Below are positions 48,815 through 56,235 of a DNA stretch of 64,000 bases, in pieces; the stretch's first letter is position 1, and each line of letters opens with the position of its first letter. The notes beneath the pieces are model-generated. The model was not told the origin of the DNA and did not search any database. It saw only the letters and a list, made by a program, of their open reading frames with translations. The position numbers and the translations under genes are program-made. The stretch comes from Marilutibacter chinensis (GTDB lineage: Bacteria > Pseudomonadota > Gammaproteobacteria > Xanthomonadales > Xanthomonadaceae): the NCBI RefSeq assembly GCF_021725675.1, contig NZ_JAKJPO010000018.1, positions 30,959 to 94,958 on the forward strand, given 5' to 3'.

Positions 48815-48845
48815 CGACCAGCAGCCGGCTCAAGCCCGCTGGTCG
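48815..48845 (-). other. Hairpin upstream of the tadG-like gene
   Basis: CGACCAGC (48815-48822) pairs with GCTGGTCG (48838-48845), 8 bp with a 15-nt loop, in the leader between the major pilin and the tadG-like gene. Possible RNA-processing or stability element. Confidence 0.4.
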
Positions 48846-48863
48846 TTCATCGTCAGCACGGGT

Positions 48864-48893
48864 CCCGTGCCCCGGTCAGCACCGGGGCACGGG
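48864..48893 (-). terminator. Strong 13-bp hairpin after the major pilin gene
   Basis: CCCGTGCCCCGGT (48864-48876) and ACCGGGGCACGGG (48881-48893) pair perfectly around a 4-nt loop, 8 nt after the pilin stop. There is no T-tract. Another GCACGGG at 48856-48862 could compete for part of the stem. Likely a partial terminator or 3' stabiliser that raises pilin mRNA over downstream genes. Confidence 0.55.
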
Positions 48894-48901
48894 CAATGAC
48901 A

Positions 48902-49174
48902 TCAACGCGCGTTGTCGTTGGTGTACTTGTCCAGACCCTTGTTCTTGCTTTCCTTCTCCGCCTTGTCGGCGGACTTCTGGGCCTTGTCGATGGCCGAGCC
49001 GGCCGACTGACCCGAAAGCTCCTTGGCCATGCCGCCGACCTGCGAGCGCACGGTACCGCCGAAGAAGGTGAACACCGCGATGGCGGCGATAGCGATCAGC
49101 GCGACGATGACGATGTACTCGGTCATGCCCTGACCGCGCTGACGGGTTCCAAAACGACGCTGCTTGAGTTCCAT
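48902..49174 (-). CDS. flp: Major Flp-type pilin precursor
   Basis: 90 aa. Leader MELKQRRFGTRQRG| cleaved before QGMTEYIVIVALIAIAAIAVFTFFGG (Glu5-Tyr6, class IVb prepilin), then SQVGGMAKELSG and an unusual charged C-terminal tail (KAQKSADKAEKESKNKGLDK) of about 35 residues. First gene of the Tad gene run and followed by a hairpin, as expected for the abundant structural subunit. GGAGAG stands 9 nt upstream of the ATG. Confidence 0.9.
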   Translation of the reverse strand: MELKQRRFGTRQRGQGMTEYIVIVALIAIAAIAVFTFFGGTVRSQVGGMAKELSGQSAGSAIDKAQKSADKAEKESKNKGLDKYTNDNAR

Positions 49175-49453
49175 GAGAAAAATCTCTCCATCTCGATTGC
49201 ACGAATCCCTGGCACCACCACGGCATCCAGGGTGTGGCGTGTGAGGTAGCGGAAGCTACCAGTCCCCATCCTGCGCCCCCGCAAAAAGGACGAACTACGT
49301 CACATTTCGCCGCGCAGGGTTAGGACGAACGTACACTGCCGAAATGACAAGTTCAAGACTCGGGCGTACGGCGCGCCTGCGCGGACGCCGCCCGCACGGA
49401 AGCGCAGGCACGACGCCGGACCGGTTGAACCCAGACGGAAAGAGAAGCGAGGG
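49175..49453. other. Tad operon leader and promoter region
   Basis: About 280 bp between the pilin gene and the next upstream gene on the same strand. It contains a perfect palindrome GGTAGC-GGAA-GCTACC at 49245-49260, 71 bp upstream of the pilin ATG, and AT-richer sequence at 49280-49350. A -24/-12 sigma-54 motif with correct spacing was sought and not found. No ORF is supported. Confidence 0.5.
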
Positions 49454-49819
49454 CTACTGCGACATCGCCGACATCTGCTGCCTGATGTCGTTGCAGGCCC
49501 GGGTGCGCTCGGCCGGCGACATCGCGCCCCAGCGTCGGGAGATCTCGGCATCGGCGGCGGCGAACGCCTGCTCGAACGAGGCGGCATCCAGGCCCCGCTC
49601 GAGATGGGTCGCCTTCTGCTGCTGCTTCAGCGCTGCGAGCTCCTGGTCGGAATAGTCGCCGCAGGCCTTGGCGGTCGCATGCATCATGCCGCCGAGCTTG
49701 GTCATCTGCGCGGCCATGCCGGCAGGCCCGCCCTGCTGGGCGAACGCGATCAGCGGGACGGCGGCAGCGGCGAGGACGAGGCTGCGGGCGGAGGAATGGA
49801 TCTTCTTGGTTGCGGACAC
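49454..49819 (-). CDS. Small exported protein upstream of the Tad pilin
   Basis: 121 aa with a GTG start at 49819, picked for AAGGAG 7 nt upstream. Signal peptide (SARSLVLAAAAVPLIAFAQQ), then a helical domain with two cysteines (KACGDYSDQELAALKQQQ ... TRACNDIRQQM) probably joined by a disulfide. No recognised family. Same direction as the Tad genes but 279 bp before the pilin, so likely a separate transcript. Confidence 0.6.
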   Translation of the reverse strand: MSATKKIHSSARSLVLAAAAVPLIAFAQQGGPAGMAAQMTKLGGMMHATAKACGDYSDQELAALKQQQKATHLERGLDAASFEQAFAAADAEISRRWGAMSPAERTRACNDIRQQMSAMSQ

Positions 49820-50074
49820 GGAGGCGCTCCTTGCGTTCAGAGAATCTGGAGGCGGGGCGGAATTACCGAGACAGCACCCAACCTTCGGAGCCAGACCATA
49901 CCAACTCGCAGGAGCCGCTTTCGCGCATGCAACGCCCGGCATTCAGCGTGATATCAGAAACGGAGCGTGTCGCATGACATCCGTCACGCGGTCACAGTGA
50001 CTGGATTCAATCCCGCCGTGCCGGCCGCATTTCGACTCGCGACGAGCGGACCCCAACCTGTACCGCCGCATCGC

Positions 50075-50593
50075 TCAGGGCCGATACGGCGGTATCCCGT
50101 AGTCCTTCGCCAGATCGTCCGGACAGCCGTTGAAACGCAGGATGGATTCGATCTTCCCGCGGTTGATCGCATCCTGCACCTGGCCCAGCGTCCGCGAGGA
50201 CTCGCCCTTCAACGCCGGGATCGATGCCGCGATCTCGTCGCGATAGTCGTCCCACCTGGACCGCGGGATGATCGACAGCAGCCTGTCCACTTCGGCGCCG
50301 GCAACGCGCGCGTATCGAGTGCTCTCCTCACTGCCGGATCGCGTGCCGGTGGGGGCCCGTCCCGAACGGACCGCGATCCGCTCGTCGATGATCTCCACCA
50401 GTTCCTCGAACCGGCCGATCAGCACCTGCCTCTCCGCTTCCGGCAGTCGGTCCAGCGGAGGAATCTCCTCACGCCTGGCGCGCTCATATTCGGCGATCGC
50501 CGCGCTGGGGTCGCAGGAGATGCGCACCGGCTCATCCGCATGGGCGGCCGAAACCAGTCCGAACGCAAAGACGCTGGACAACAGTCCCTTCAT
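50075..50593 (-). CDS. Exported protein of unknown function
   Basis: 172 aa. ATG at 50593 with AGGGAG 7 nt upstream is preferred to 50599. Signal peptide MKGLLSSVFAFGLVSAAHA, then a helical, charged domain (YERARREEIPPLDRLPEAERQVLIGRFEELVEIIDERI) and two cysteines far apart (RISCDPS, FNGCPDD). No recognised family. Lies between the OmpA lipoprotein and the small exported protein. Confidence 0.6.
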   Translation of the reverse strand: MKGLLSSVFAFGLVSAAHADEPVRISCDPSAAIAEYERARREEIPPLDRLPEAERQVLIGRFEELVEIIDERIAVRSGRAPTGTRSGSEESTRYARVAGAEVDRLLSIIPRSRWDDYRDEIAASIPALKGESSRTLGQVQDAINRGKIESILRFNGCPDDLAKDYGIPPYRP

Positions 50594-50689
50594 CTCCATT
50601 CTCCCTGGCCCGCCGTTGAAGGCGGGCCGCTTCCGCCACCTACGCGATCGTTCCGCGCCGCACACGACACACGCATGCGCCGCGATCGA

Positions 50690-51742
50690 TCAGATCCTGA
50701 CCAGCTCGACCCTGCGGTTCTTCGCGCGTCCGCCCTCGGTCGCGTTGTCGGCGACCGGCTCGCTCTGGCCCAGCCCCTGCGCCTGCAGTCGCGAGCCATC
50801 GATGCCGCGCGCGATCAGCGCGGCGACCACGGATCGCGCGCGGGCCTCCGACAGCGCCTGGTTGTGGGCGGCGTCGCCGGTCGCGTCGGTGTGGCCGTTG
50901 ATCGACAGCTTCAGCGCGGGATCGCCGTTCAGCAGGTTGGCGACCTGCTCGATCTGCGGCATCGAGCCGGGCAGGATGTCGGCCTTGTCGACCGCGAAGT
51001 TGACCTGCATCGCGACCTTGCCGTGGGTGTCGATCTCGCGCTTGAGCGCATCGGCCGGCAGCAGGCTGGCAGTGGGTTCGAACGCCCTGGCCTCGACGAT
51101 GATCAGGCCGGCGCCGGCGCTGTCGCTGCACAGGTGCAGCCAGACGGTCTTGTCGGCGTTGCGGATCACGTAGGTCTGCACGGGGTTGTTGTAGACGTCG
51201 CCCCAGCCGTCGACCAGGTTCTTGCGGACGTCGCGGCTGACGCCTTCGAGCACCTCCGGCGCGATCGCCGAGTCGGTCACCATCACGCCGCCGGCCTGCT
51301 CGACCACGTGCTGGATGTTGCGCTCCAGTTCGAGGTCGGAGTAGGTGTGTCCCGATCGTTCCTGGATCGTCGCCAGGTAGGCCTTGCCCTCGACGTCCTC
51401 CAAGCGGTCGCCGGTCCAGAACGGCACCCGGGCGAGACTCAGCGTCTGCTCGTTGATCGCCTCGTAGCCGTCCGGCAGCGTGATGAACGGAAACGCGCCC
51501 AGCGCGCGATCGGACACCGGCACCGACTCGAGGTCGAAACCGGCGGGCTTCGCGGGTTCGGACGCCGGCGCCGCCTCGGGGTCGGCGTGAGCGTCGCCCG
51601 TGGCCTGGTCGGCCGCCGCCGTGGTCTCGGTGTCCTGCGCCGCGACGGGCGGCTCCTGACGGTTGCAGGCGGCCAGCACGCCGATCGCCATCGCCACGAT
51701 CACGCCCTGTCGCATCATGCTCTTCGAACGCCGGATATCCAT
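50690..51742 (-). CDS. OmpA family lipoprotein (Tad locus proximal end)
   Basis: 350 aa. Lipobox IGVLAAC (Cys26), an Ala/Thr/Glu-rich tether, a middle domain with LGAFPFITLPDGYEAINEQ and FWTGDRLEDVEGKAYLATIQ, and a full C-terminal OmpA peptidoglycan-binding domain (VNFAVDKADILPGSMPQIEQVANLL, SINGHTDATGDAAHNQALSEARA, KNRRVELVRI). Anchors to peptidoglycan from the outer membrane. Paralog of 35528-36553. OmpA-type proteins occur in many Tad loci and may replace CpaD/RcpB here. AAGGAG precedes the ATG. Confidence 0.85.
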   Translation of the reverse strand: MDIRRSKSMMRQGVIVAMAIGVLAACNRQEPPVAAQDTETTAAADQATGDAHADPEAAPASEPAKPAGFDLESVPVSDRALGAFPFITLPDGYEAINEQTLSLARVPFWTGDRLEDVEGKAYLATIQERSGHTYSDLELERNIQHVVEQAGGVMVTDSAIAPEVLEGVSRDVRKNLVDGWGDVYNNPVQTYVIRNADKTVWLHLCSDSAGAGLIIVEARAFEPTASLLPADALKREIDTHGKVAMQVNFAVDKADILPGSMPQIEQVANLLNGDPALKLSINGHTDATGDAAHNQALSEARARSVVAALIARGIDGSRLQAQGLGQSEPVADNATEGGRAKNRRVELVRI

Positions 51743-52148
51743 TCTCGCTCCTTGCTGCTGTTGTGAGATCTGTTGCCGTGGGAGACGGACCGCCGCTGCG
51801 CGCGAACCTGCCTGCACAGGAACGGCAGGTCGGCGATCCCGCGGGTCGTACTGCACGGGCCGACACGGGCCGGTCCCGTGCTCCGCCGTTGCGATCCGCT
51901 CCGGCCATCATATCGGCGCGGGTACTACAGATTGTCGGTGCGGTTCGGAACGGTGACCGGGATAACACCCCGGGGCCGCCGATCGCACGCGGCCCGGGCA
52001 GCGCGCGGCGGCGACCTTCGATGGGCGCGGTTGTCAGGCCGCGCCAGCGCGGTTGTCGCCAAGTCGAGCGAGCCGGTCCGGGCCGGCGTGCACTGCAGCA
52101 TCGCAGGCGTCAGGGCCGGTGCTGCGGCGGCCGACGCGGCCAGTGCCC
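51743..52148. other. Gene-free stretch between OmpA lipoprotein and ABC permease genes
   Basis: 406 bp without a supported gene; open frames here are shadows. It holds the upstream region of the OmpA gene and the 3' trailer of the ABC operon. GGGCCGC (51973-51979) / GCGGCCC (51989-51995) is a 7-bp GC-rich inverted repeat that could end transcription, without a T-run. Confidence 0.5.
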
Positions 52149-52961
52149 TCAGCTGCGCAGGCCGACGCCTCTCTTCAGGAGGGTCAGGCCGACCGCGGCG
52201 AGCACCACGACGAAGCCCAGCATCAGCGCGTAGGCCACCCACAACGGCACGTCGCTGACGCCGAGCAGGCCGTAGCGGAACGCGTTGACCATGTAGAAGA
52301 TCGGGTTGGCGTGGGTCATCGCCTCGGCCCACCCCGGCAGCAGGGTGACCGAATAGAACACGCCGCCCAGGTAGGTCAGCGGCGTCAGGATGAAGGTCGG
52401 AACGATGGCGATATCGTCGAATTTCTTCGCATAGACCGCGTTGACGAAACCGGCCAGGGCGAAGATCGTCGCCCCCAACAGCACCGTGCTCAGGGTCACG
52501 AACGGATGCGGGATGCGCACGGTGGTGAACAGCATCGCGATGCACAGCACGATCACGCCAACCGCCAGGCCGCGCGCGACCGCTCCGGCGACATAGCCGG
52601 TCAGGATCACCCAGTTCGGCATCGGGCTGACCAGCAGCTCCTCGACGTGGCGGCCGAACTTGGCGCCGAAGAAGCTGGACGAAATGTTGCCGTAGCTGTT
52701 CTGGATCACGCTCATCATCACCAGGCCCGGGACGATGAAATCCATGTAGCCGATCCCGTCCATGGTGCCGATCCGCGAGCCGATCAAGCCGCCAAAGATC
52801 AGGAAGTACAGGGTCATCGTGATCGCGGGCGGCACCAGGGTCTGGCCCCAGATGCGCAGGATGCGGGTGATCTCTCGGCGCACGATCGTGCCCAGCGCGA
52901 CCAGGTTGCGGCGCGTGGGCGTGGTGGCCTCGAAGCCGGTGTCGGTATCGCGGATGTTCAT
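52149..52961 (-). CDS. ABC-2 type transporter permease
   Basis: 270 aa with six membrane segments (ITMTLYFLIFGGLIGSRIG, GLVMMSVIQNSYGN, LAVGVIVLCIAMLFTTV, FALAGFVNAVYAKKFDD, FILTPLTYLGGVFYSV, YALMLGFVVVLAAVG). The FxPLxYLGGVFYSVxxLPGW block is typical of YadH/NodJ-type permeases. Coupled to the ATPase gene by a 4-nt overlap. Exported substrate unknown. Confidence 0.9.
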   Translation of the reverse strand: MNIRDTDTGFEATTPTRRNLVALGTIVRREITRILRIWGQTLVPPAITMTLYFLIFGGLIGSRIGTMDGIGYMDFIVPGLVMMSVIQNSYGNISSSFFGAKFGRHVEELLVSPMPNWVILTGYVAGAVARGLAVGVIVLCIAMLFTTVRIPHPFVTLSTVLLGATIFALAGFVNAVYAKKFDDIAIVPTFILTPLTYLGGVFYSVTLLPGWAEAMTHANPIFYMVNAFRYGLLGVSDVPLWVAYALMLGFVVVLAAVGLTLLKRGVGLRS

Positions 52962-54004
52962 GCGGTGGGCTCGGGTGCGACCTGCGCGGTACTGCCGGCG
53001 GCGCTGTCGACGGCGTTCTCGCCCGTCATGCGCACGAACAGTTCCTCCAGGCGGTTGGACTTGGTGCGCATCGAACGCACGCGGATGCCGGCCTCGCCGA
53101 GGGCCGCGAACACGCGGTTCAGATCCATCGAGCGCGGCATTTCGACATCAAGGGTGTGATCGTCCGTGGCGACGATGCTCGTACCCTCGATGGCCGGCAG
53201 CCGCGCCGGCAGGGTGCCGTCGATGTCGAACAGGAAGCCCTCGACATCGAGCCGCGCCAGCAGCGCCTTCATCGGACCGGCGGCGACGATGCTGCCGCGG
53301 TCGATGATCGCCAGGTTGCGGCACAGGCTCTCGGCTTCCTCCAGGTAATGCGTGGTCAGGATGATCGTGGTGCCGGCGGCGTTGATCTCGCGCAGCGTCT
53401 GCCACATGCCGCGGCGGATCTCGATGTCGACCCCGGCGGTGGGCTCGTCGAGGATCAGCAGGCGTGGCCGGGTCATCATCGCGCGGGCGATCATCAGCCG
53501 GCGCTTCATGCCGCCGGACAGGGTGCGGCTCATCATCCGCGCCTTGTCCCACAGCTGCGCGCGGCGCAGTTCCTGTTCGGCGCGGACCAGCGCCTCGGCG
53601 CGCGGGATGCCGTAGAAGCCGGCGTAGTTGACCAGGATGTCGAGCGGCTTCTCGAACATGTTGAAGTTCAGCTCCTGCGGCACCAGGCCGATCAGGCGCA
53701 TCGAGGCCTCGCGGTCGCGGGACAGGTCGGTGCCGAACACCTCGACCGAACCGCCGCTGAGGTTGACCAGCGAACTGACGATGCCGATCAGGGTGCTCTT
53801 GCCGGCTCCGTTGGGGCCGAGCAGGGCGAAGAAGTCGCCCTGCTCGACGTCGAGCGAAACGCCCTTCAGCGCCTCGACGCGGGTCTGGGCGCTGTTGCCG
53901 GCGTAGGTCTTGCGCAGATCGCGCACACTCAGGGCCGGCACCCTCGGGACCGGAGCCTGCGGTGCCGCGTCCGCGGCGGATTGCTCGTTCATTGCGGGGG
54001 TCAT
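52958..54004 (-). CDS. ABC transporter ATP-binding protein, YadG-like
   Basis: About 348 aa. Walker A LLGPNGAGKSTLIG, Q-loop GLVPQELNFN, signature LSGGMKRRLMIA, Walker B LLILDEPTAGVD and switch His LTTHYLEEAE. A C-terminal extension of about 100 residues follows (DIDGTLPARLPAIEG ... RVFAALGEAGIRV), as in YadG/NatA-type ATPases. Starts at 54004 or 53992 are both possible. A perfect -10 box stands upstream at 54044-54049. Confidence 0.9.
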   Translation of the reverse strand: MTPAMNEQSAADAAPQAPVPRVPALSVRDLRKTYAGNSAQTRVEALKGVSLDVEQGDFFALLGPNGAGKSTLIGIVSSLVNLSGGSVEVFGTDLSRDREASMRLIGLVPQELNFNMFEKPLDILVNYAGFYGIPRAEALVRAEQELRRAQLWDKARMMSRTLSGGMKRRLMIARAMMTRPRLLILDEPTAGVDIEIRRGMWQTLREINAAGTTIILTTHYLEEAESLCRNLAIIDRGSIVAAGPMKALLARLDVEGFLFDIDGTLPARLPAIEGTSIVATDDHTLDVEMPRSMDLNRVFAALGEAGIRVRSMRTKSNRLEELFVRMTGENAVDSAAGSTAQVAPEPTA

Positions 54005-54043
54005 GACCAGGCCTGTGCCGCAGTCGTCGCGGCGATAGCCGTT

Positions 54044-54049
54044 ATTATA
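54044..54049 (-). promoter_or_regulatory. -10 box TATAAT for the ABC transporter operon
   Basis: Perfect TATAAT on the - strand, 40 bp before the ATG at 54004, in otherwise GC-rich DNA. No clear TTGACA at 16-18 bp was found, so the -35 element is weak or activator-replaced. Confidence 0.4.
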
Positions 54050-54164
54050 GGCGGCCGACTGTACGCGCCTCCGGGCCACAGTGTTTCACCCGGTGCGGCG
54101 CGGCCTGGCGTAGCCTGAGCCGCCCCCCGTCGCGCCCGTACGACCCAGAGGACCGACCGACTCC

Positions 54165-54932
54165 GTGGCCATCCAGCACTTCCCGCTCAAGCTCGTGTCC
54201 CGTCGCATGCTCGCCCCGGCAGTGGGCCACTACGCCTTCGTCCGCGACGACGGCCAGCCGCTGGACTTCGTCCCGGGCCAGTTCATCCAGGTCCATTTCG
54301 CCTACGCCGACGGCACCGCGACCAAGCGTTCGTACTCGCTGGCGACCATCCACGACCACGCGATGGGCCCGGGCGAGGCGGTCGAGATCGCGGTCAGCTA
54401 CGTGCCGGGCGGCGCCGCGACCGCGCTGTTCGAGAGCCTGGAGGTCGGCGGCAGGATCGATGCGAGCGGGCCGTTCGGCCGCTTCTGCCTGATGCCGGGC
54501 GATGCCAATGCCCGCTACCTGCTGATCGCGACCGGCACCGGGGTCACCCCGTACCGCGCGATGCTGCCGCAGCTGGAGGCGGCGATCCGCGATCGCGGCG
54601 TGCAGGTGGTGCTGCTGTTCGGCGCACGCACCCCGGCCGAGCTGCTGTACGGCGAGGAGTTCCGTGCATTCGCCGACCGGCATCCCGAACATTTCCGCTT
54701 CATCCCCTGCTTCTCGCGCGAGCTGCCTGCCGAAGGCAGCGCACATGCGCACGCCGACGTGCGCCATGGCTACGTGCAGCAGTTCCTGCCCGAGTTCGCG
54801 CCCGACCCCGCCGGCGACATCGCCTACCTGTGCGGCAACCCGAACATGGTCGACGCCTGCTTCGAAGCGCTGAAGGCGGACGGACTGGAGGTCAGGCAGA
54901 TCCGCCGCGAGAAGTACGTCAGCAGCAAGTGA
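54165..54932 (+). CDS. fpr: Ferredoxin--NADP+ reductase
   Basis: 255 aa FAD enzyme passing electrons between NADPH and ferredoxin/flavodoxin. FAD site KRSYSLATIH, NADP-binding YLLIATGTGVTPYRAML and VLLFGARTPAELLY, and CGNPNMVDACFEAL; ends EKYVSSK like bacterial Fpr of subclass I. GTG start at 54165 after GAGGACCG. The next gene begins inside its stop (GTGA overlap). Confidence 0.92.
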   Translation: MAIQHFPLKLVSRRMLAPAVGHYAFVRDDGQPLDFVPGQFIQVHFAYADGTATKRSYSLATIHDHAMGPGEAVEIAVSYVPGGAATALFESLEVGGRIDASGPFGRFCLMPGDANARYLLIATGTGVTPYRAMLPQLEAAIRDRGVQVVLLFGARTPAELLYGEEFRAFADRHPEHFRFIPCFSRELPAEGSAHAHADVRHGYVQQFLPEFAPDPAGDIAYLCGNPNMVDACFEALKADGLEVRQIRREKYVSSK

Positions 54933-56125
54933 ACGACACCGGTGCCACCACCTCCGATGCGCATGCGGCATTTCTCCCGCCGGCCGCAGCGGACACCGGC
55001 AGCACCCGGCGCCCGGGCAAGGCCGGCTTCCTGGTTTCCCTGTTCGCATGGATGCTGCTGGGCGGCTTCGTGGGCGCGCTCGGCGGACGCCTGGGGATCA
55101 GTCCTTCGGCCTGGATCGCCGACTGGGCGCCCACCGCCTCGGTGCCGCTGGCGCTGCTGTTCGCGCTGCTGACGGTCTGGCCCAACATCGTCGTGCACGA
55201 GGCCGGGCATGCGCTTGGCGGGATCGCCCGCGGCATGCACGCGATGGCGTTCGGCGTCGGTCCGCTGCGCTGGGAGCGCGGCGAGCACCGCTGGCGTTTC
55301 CGCCGCGGCCCGTGGCTGCGCGGCATCAGCGGCTTCGCCGCGCTGCTGCCGAAGGGCCGGCGCGGCCTGTCGCGCTTCGACCAAACTTGCTTCCTGTTCG
55401 GCGGCCCGCTCGCCAATCTGGCCACTGCCGCCCTGGCGCTGGCGCTGCTGACGTCCTGGATGGCTCCCGTGGCGATCGCGTCACTGCTGCTGGGAACCGC
55501 GCTTTCGGCGCTGTTCCTCGGGGTCCTGAACCTGATGCCGTTCCAGACCCAGGGCTGGCAGTCCGACGGACGCCAACTGCTCGACCTCGCCCGCCATTCG
55601 CCCGACGCCGTCATCCGCCAGCAGATACGACAGTTGATGGCCCTGACGCTGGCAGGCGTGCGCCCGCGGGAATGGCCCGAGGCGCTGATACCGGACCCGG
55701 CCGACGGCATATCGCCCGGGCTGGCGGTCAATGTCCAGATGCTGCGATTGAGCCGTGCGATGGACCGCGACGATGCCGTCGCCGCTGCGGAGGCGGCGCG
55801 ACGCGCGACTTCGGGCTTCCATGAGCTGCCCGTTTCCGTGCGTCCACACCTGGCGATGGCGATGGCCGGCTATGCCGCCGTCATGTTGCGCGACCGCGCC
55901 GTACTGGCCGCATGGCGGCCGCTGTGCGAGGGCGGCCTCTTCGATCTGTCGGTGTTCCTGGACTGGCTCGACGCGGAGTCGGCCGCCCTCGACGGCGATG
56001 CGGCAACGGCCCGGGACAGGATATCGTCGGCCCGCGCCGGCCTGGACCGCCTGCCGGACCCGGTATCGGTGATGCAGCTGACGGAGTCCCTGGACACGCT
56101 GCAGGCCCGGCTTGCCGCGGGCTGA
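54929..56125 (+). CDS. M50-type site-2-protease-like membrane metallopeptidase
   Basis: 398 aa with a GTG start overlapping the fpr stop by 4 nt. Membrane segments about 35-55, 70-90 and 150-195. Zinc motif VHEAGHALGG (H90-E91...H94) in the membrane and NLMPFQTQGWQSDGRQLL near 210, the counterpart of the NPDG motif. A soluble C-terminal helical domain of about 180 residues follows (possible TPR-like repeats). Probably cleaves membrane proteins within the bilayer; substrate unknown. The link to fpr is only by operon. Confidence 0.8.
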   Translation: MNDTGATTSDAHAAFLPPAAADTGSTRRPGKAGFLVSLFAWMLLGGFVGALGGRLGISPSAWIADWAPTASVPLALLFALLTVWPNIVVHEAGHALGGIARGMHAMAFGVGPLRWERGEHRWRFRRGPWLRGISGFAALLPKGRRGLSRFDQTCFLFGGPLANLATAALALALLTSWMAPVAIASLLLGTALSALFLGVLNLMPFQTQGWQSDGRQLLDLARHSPDAVIRQQIRQLMALTLAGVRPREWPEALIPDPADGISPGLAVNVQMLRLSRAMDRDDAVAAAEAARRATSGFHELPVSVRPHLAMAMAGYAAVMLRDRAVLAAWRPLCEGGLFDLSVFLDWLDAESAALDGDAATARDRISSARAGLDRLPDPVSVMQLTESLDTLQARLAAG

Positions 56126-56235
56126 CCGCATCATCGGCCTGCGCATCGCCGTCGCGCCCTGGACATCGGTCACGTTTATCGCGTCATGGCCGTCTGTCAT
56201 GCTGTAGCGGATTGGCAAGGACAGATGGGGAAATC

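Noticed and set aside
49175..49260. Sigma-54 promoter upstream of the pilin gene
   Set aside because: GG and GC dinucleotides were present but never with the required 10-bp spacing.
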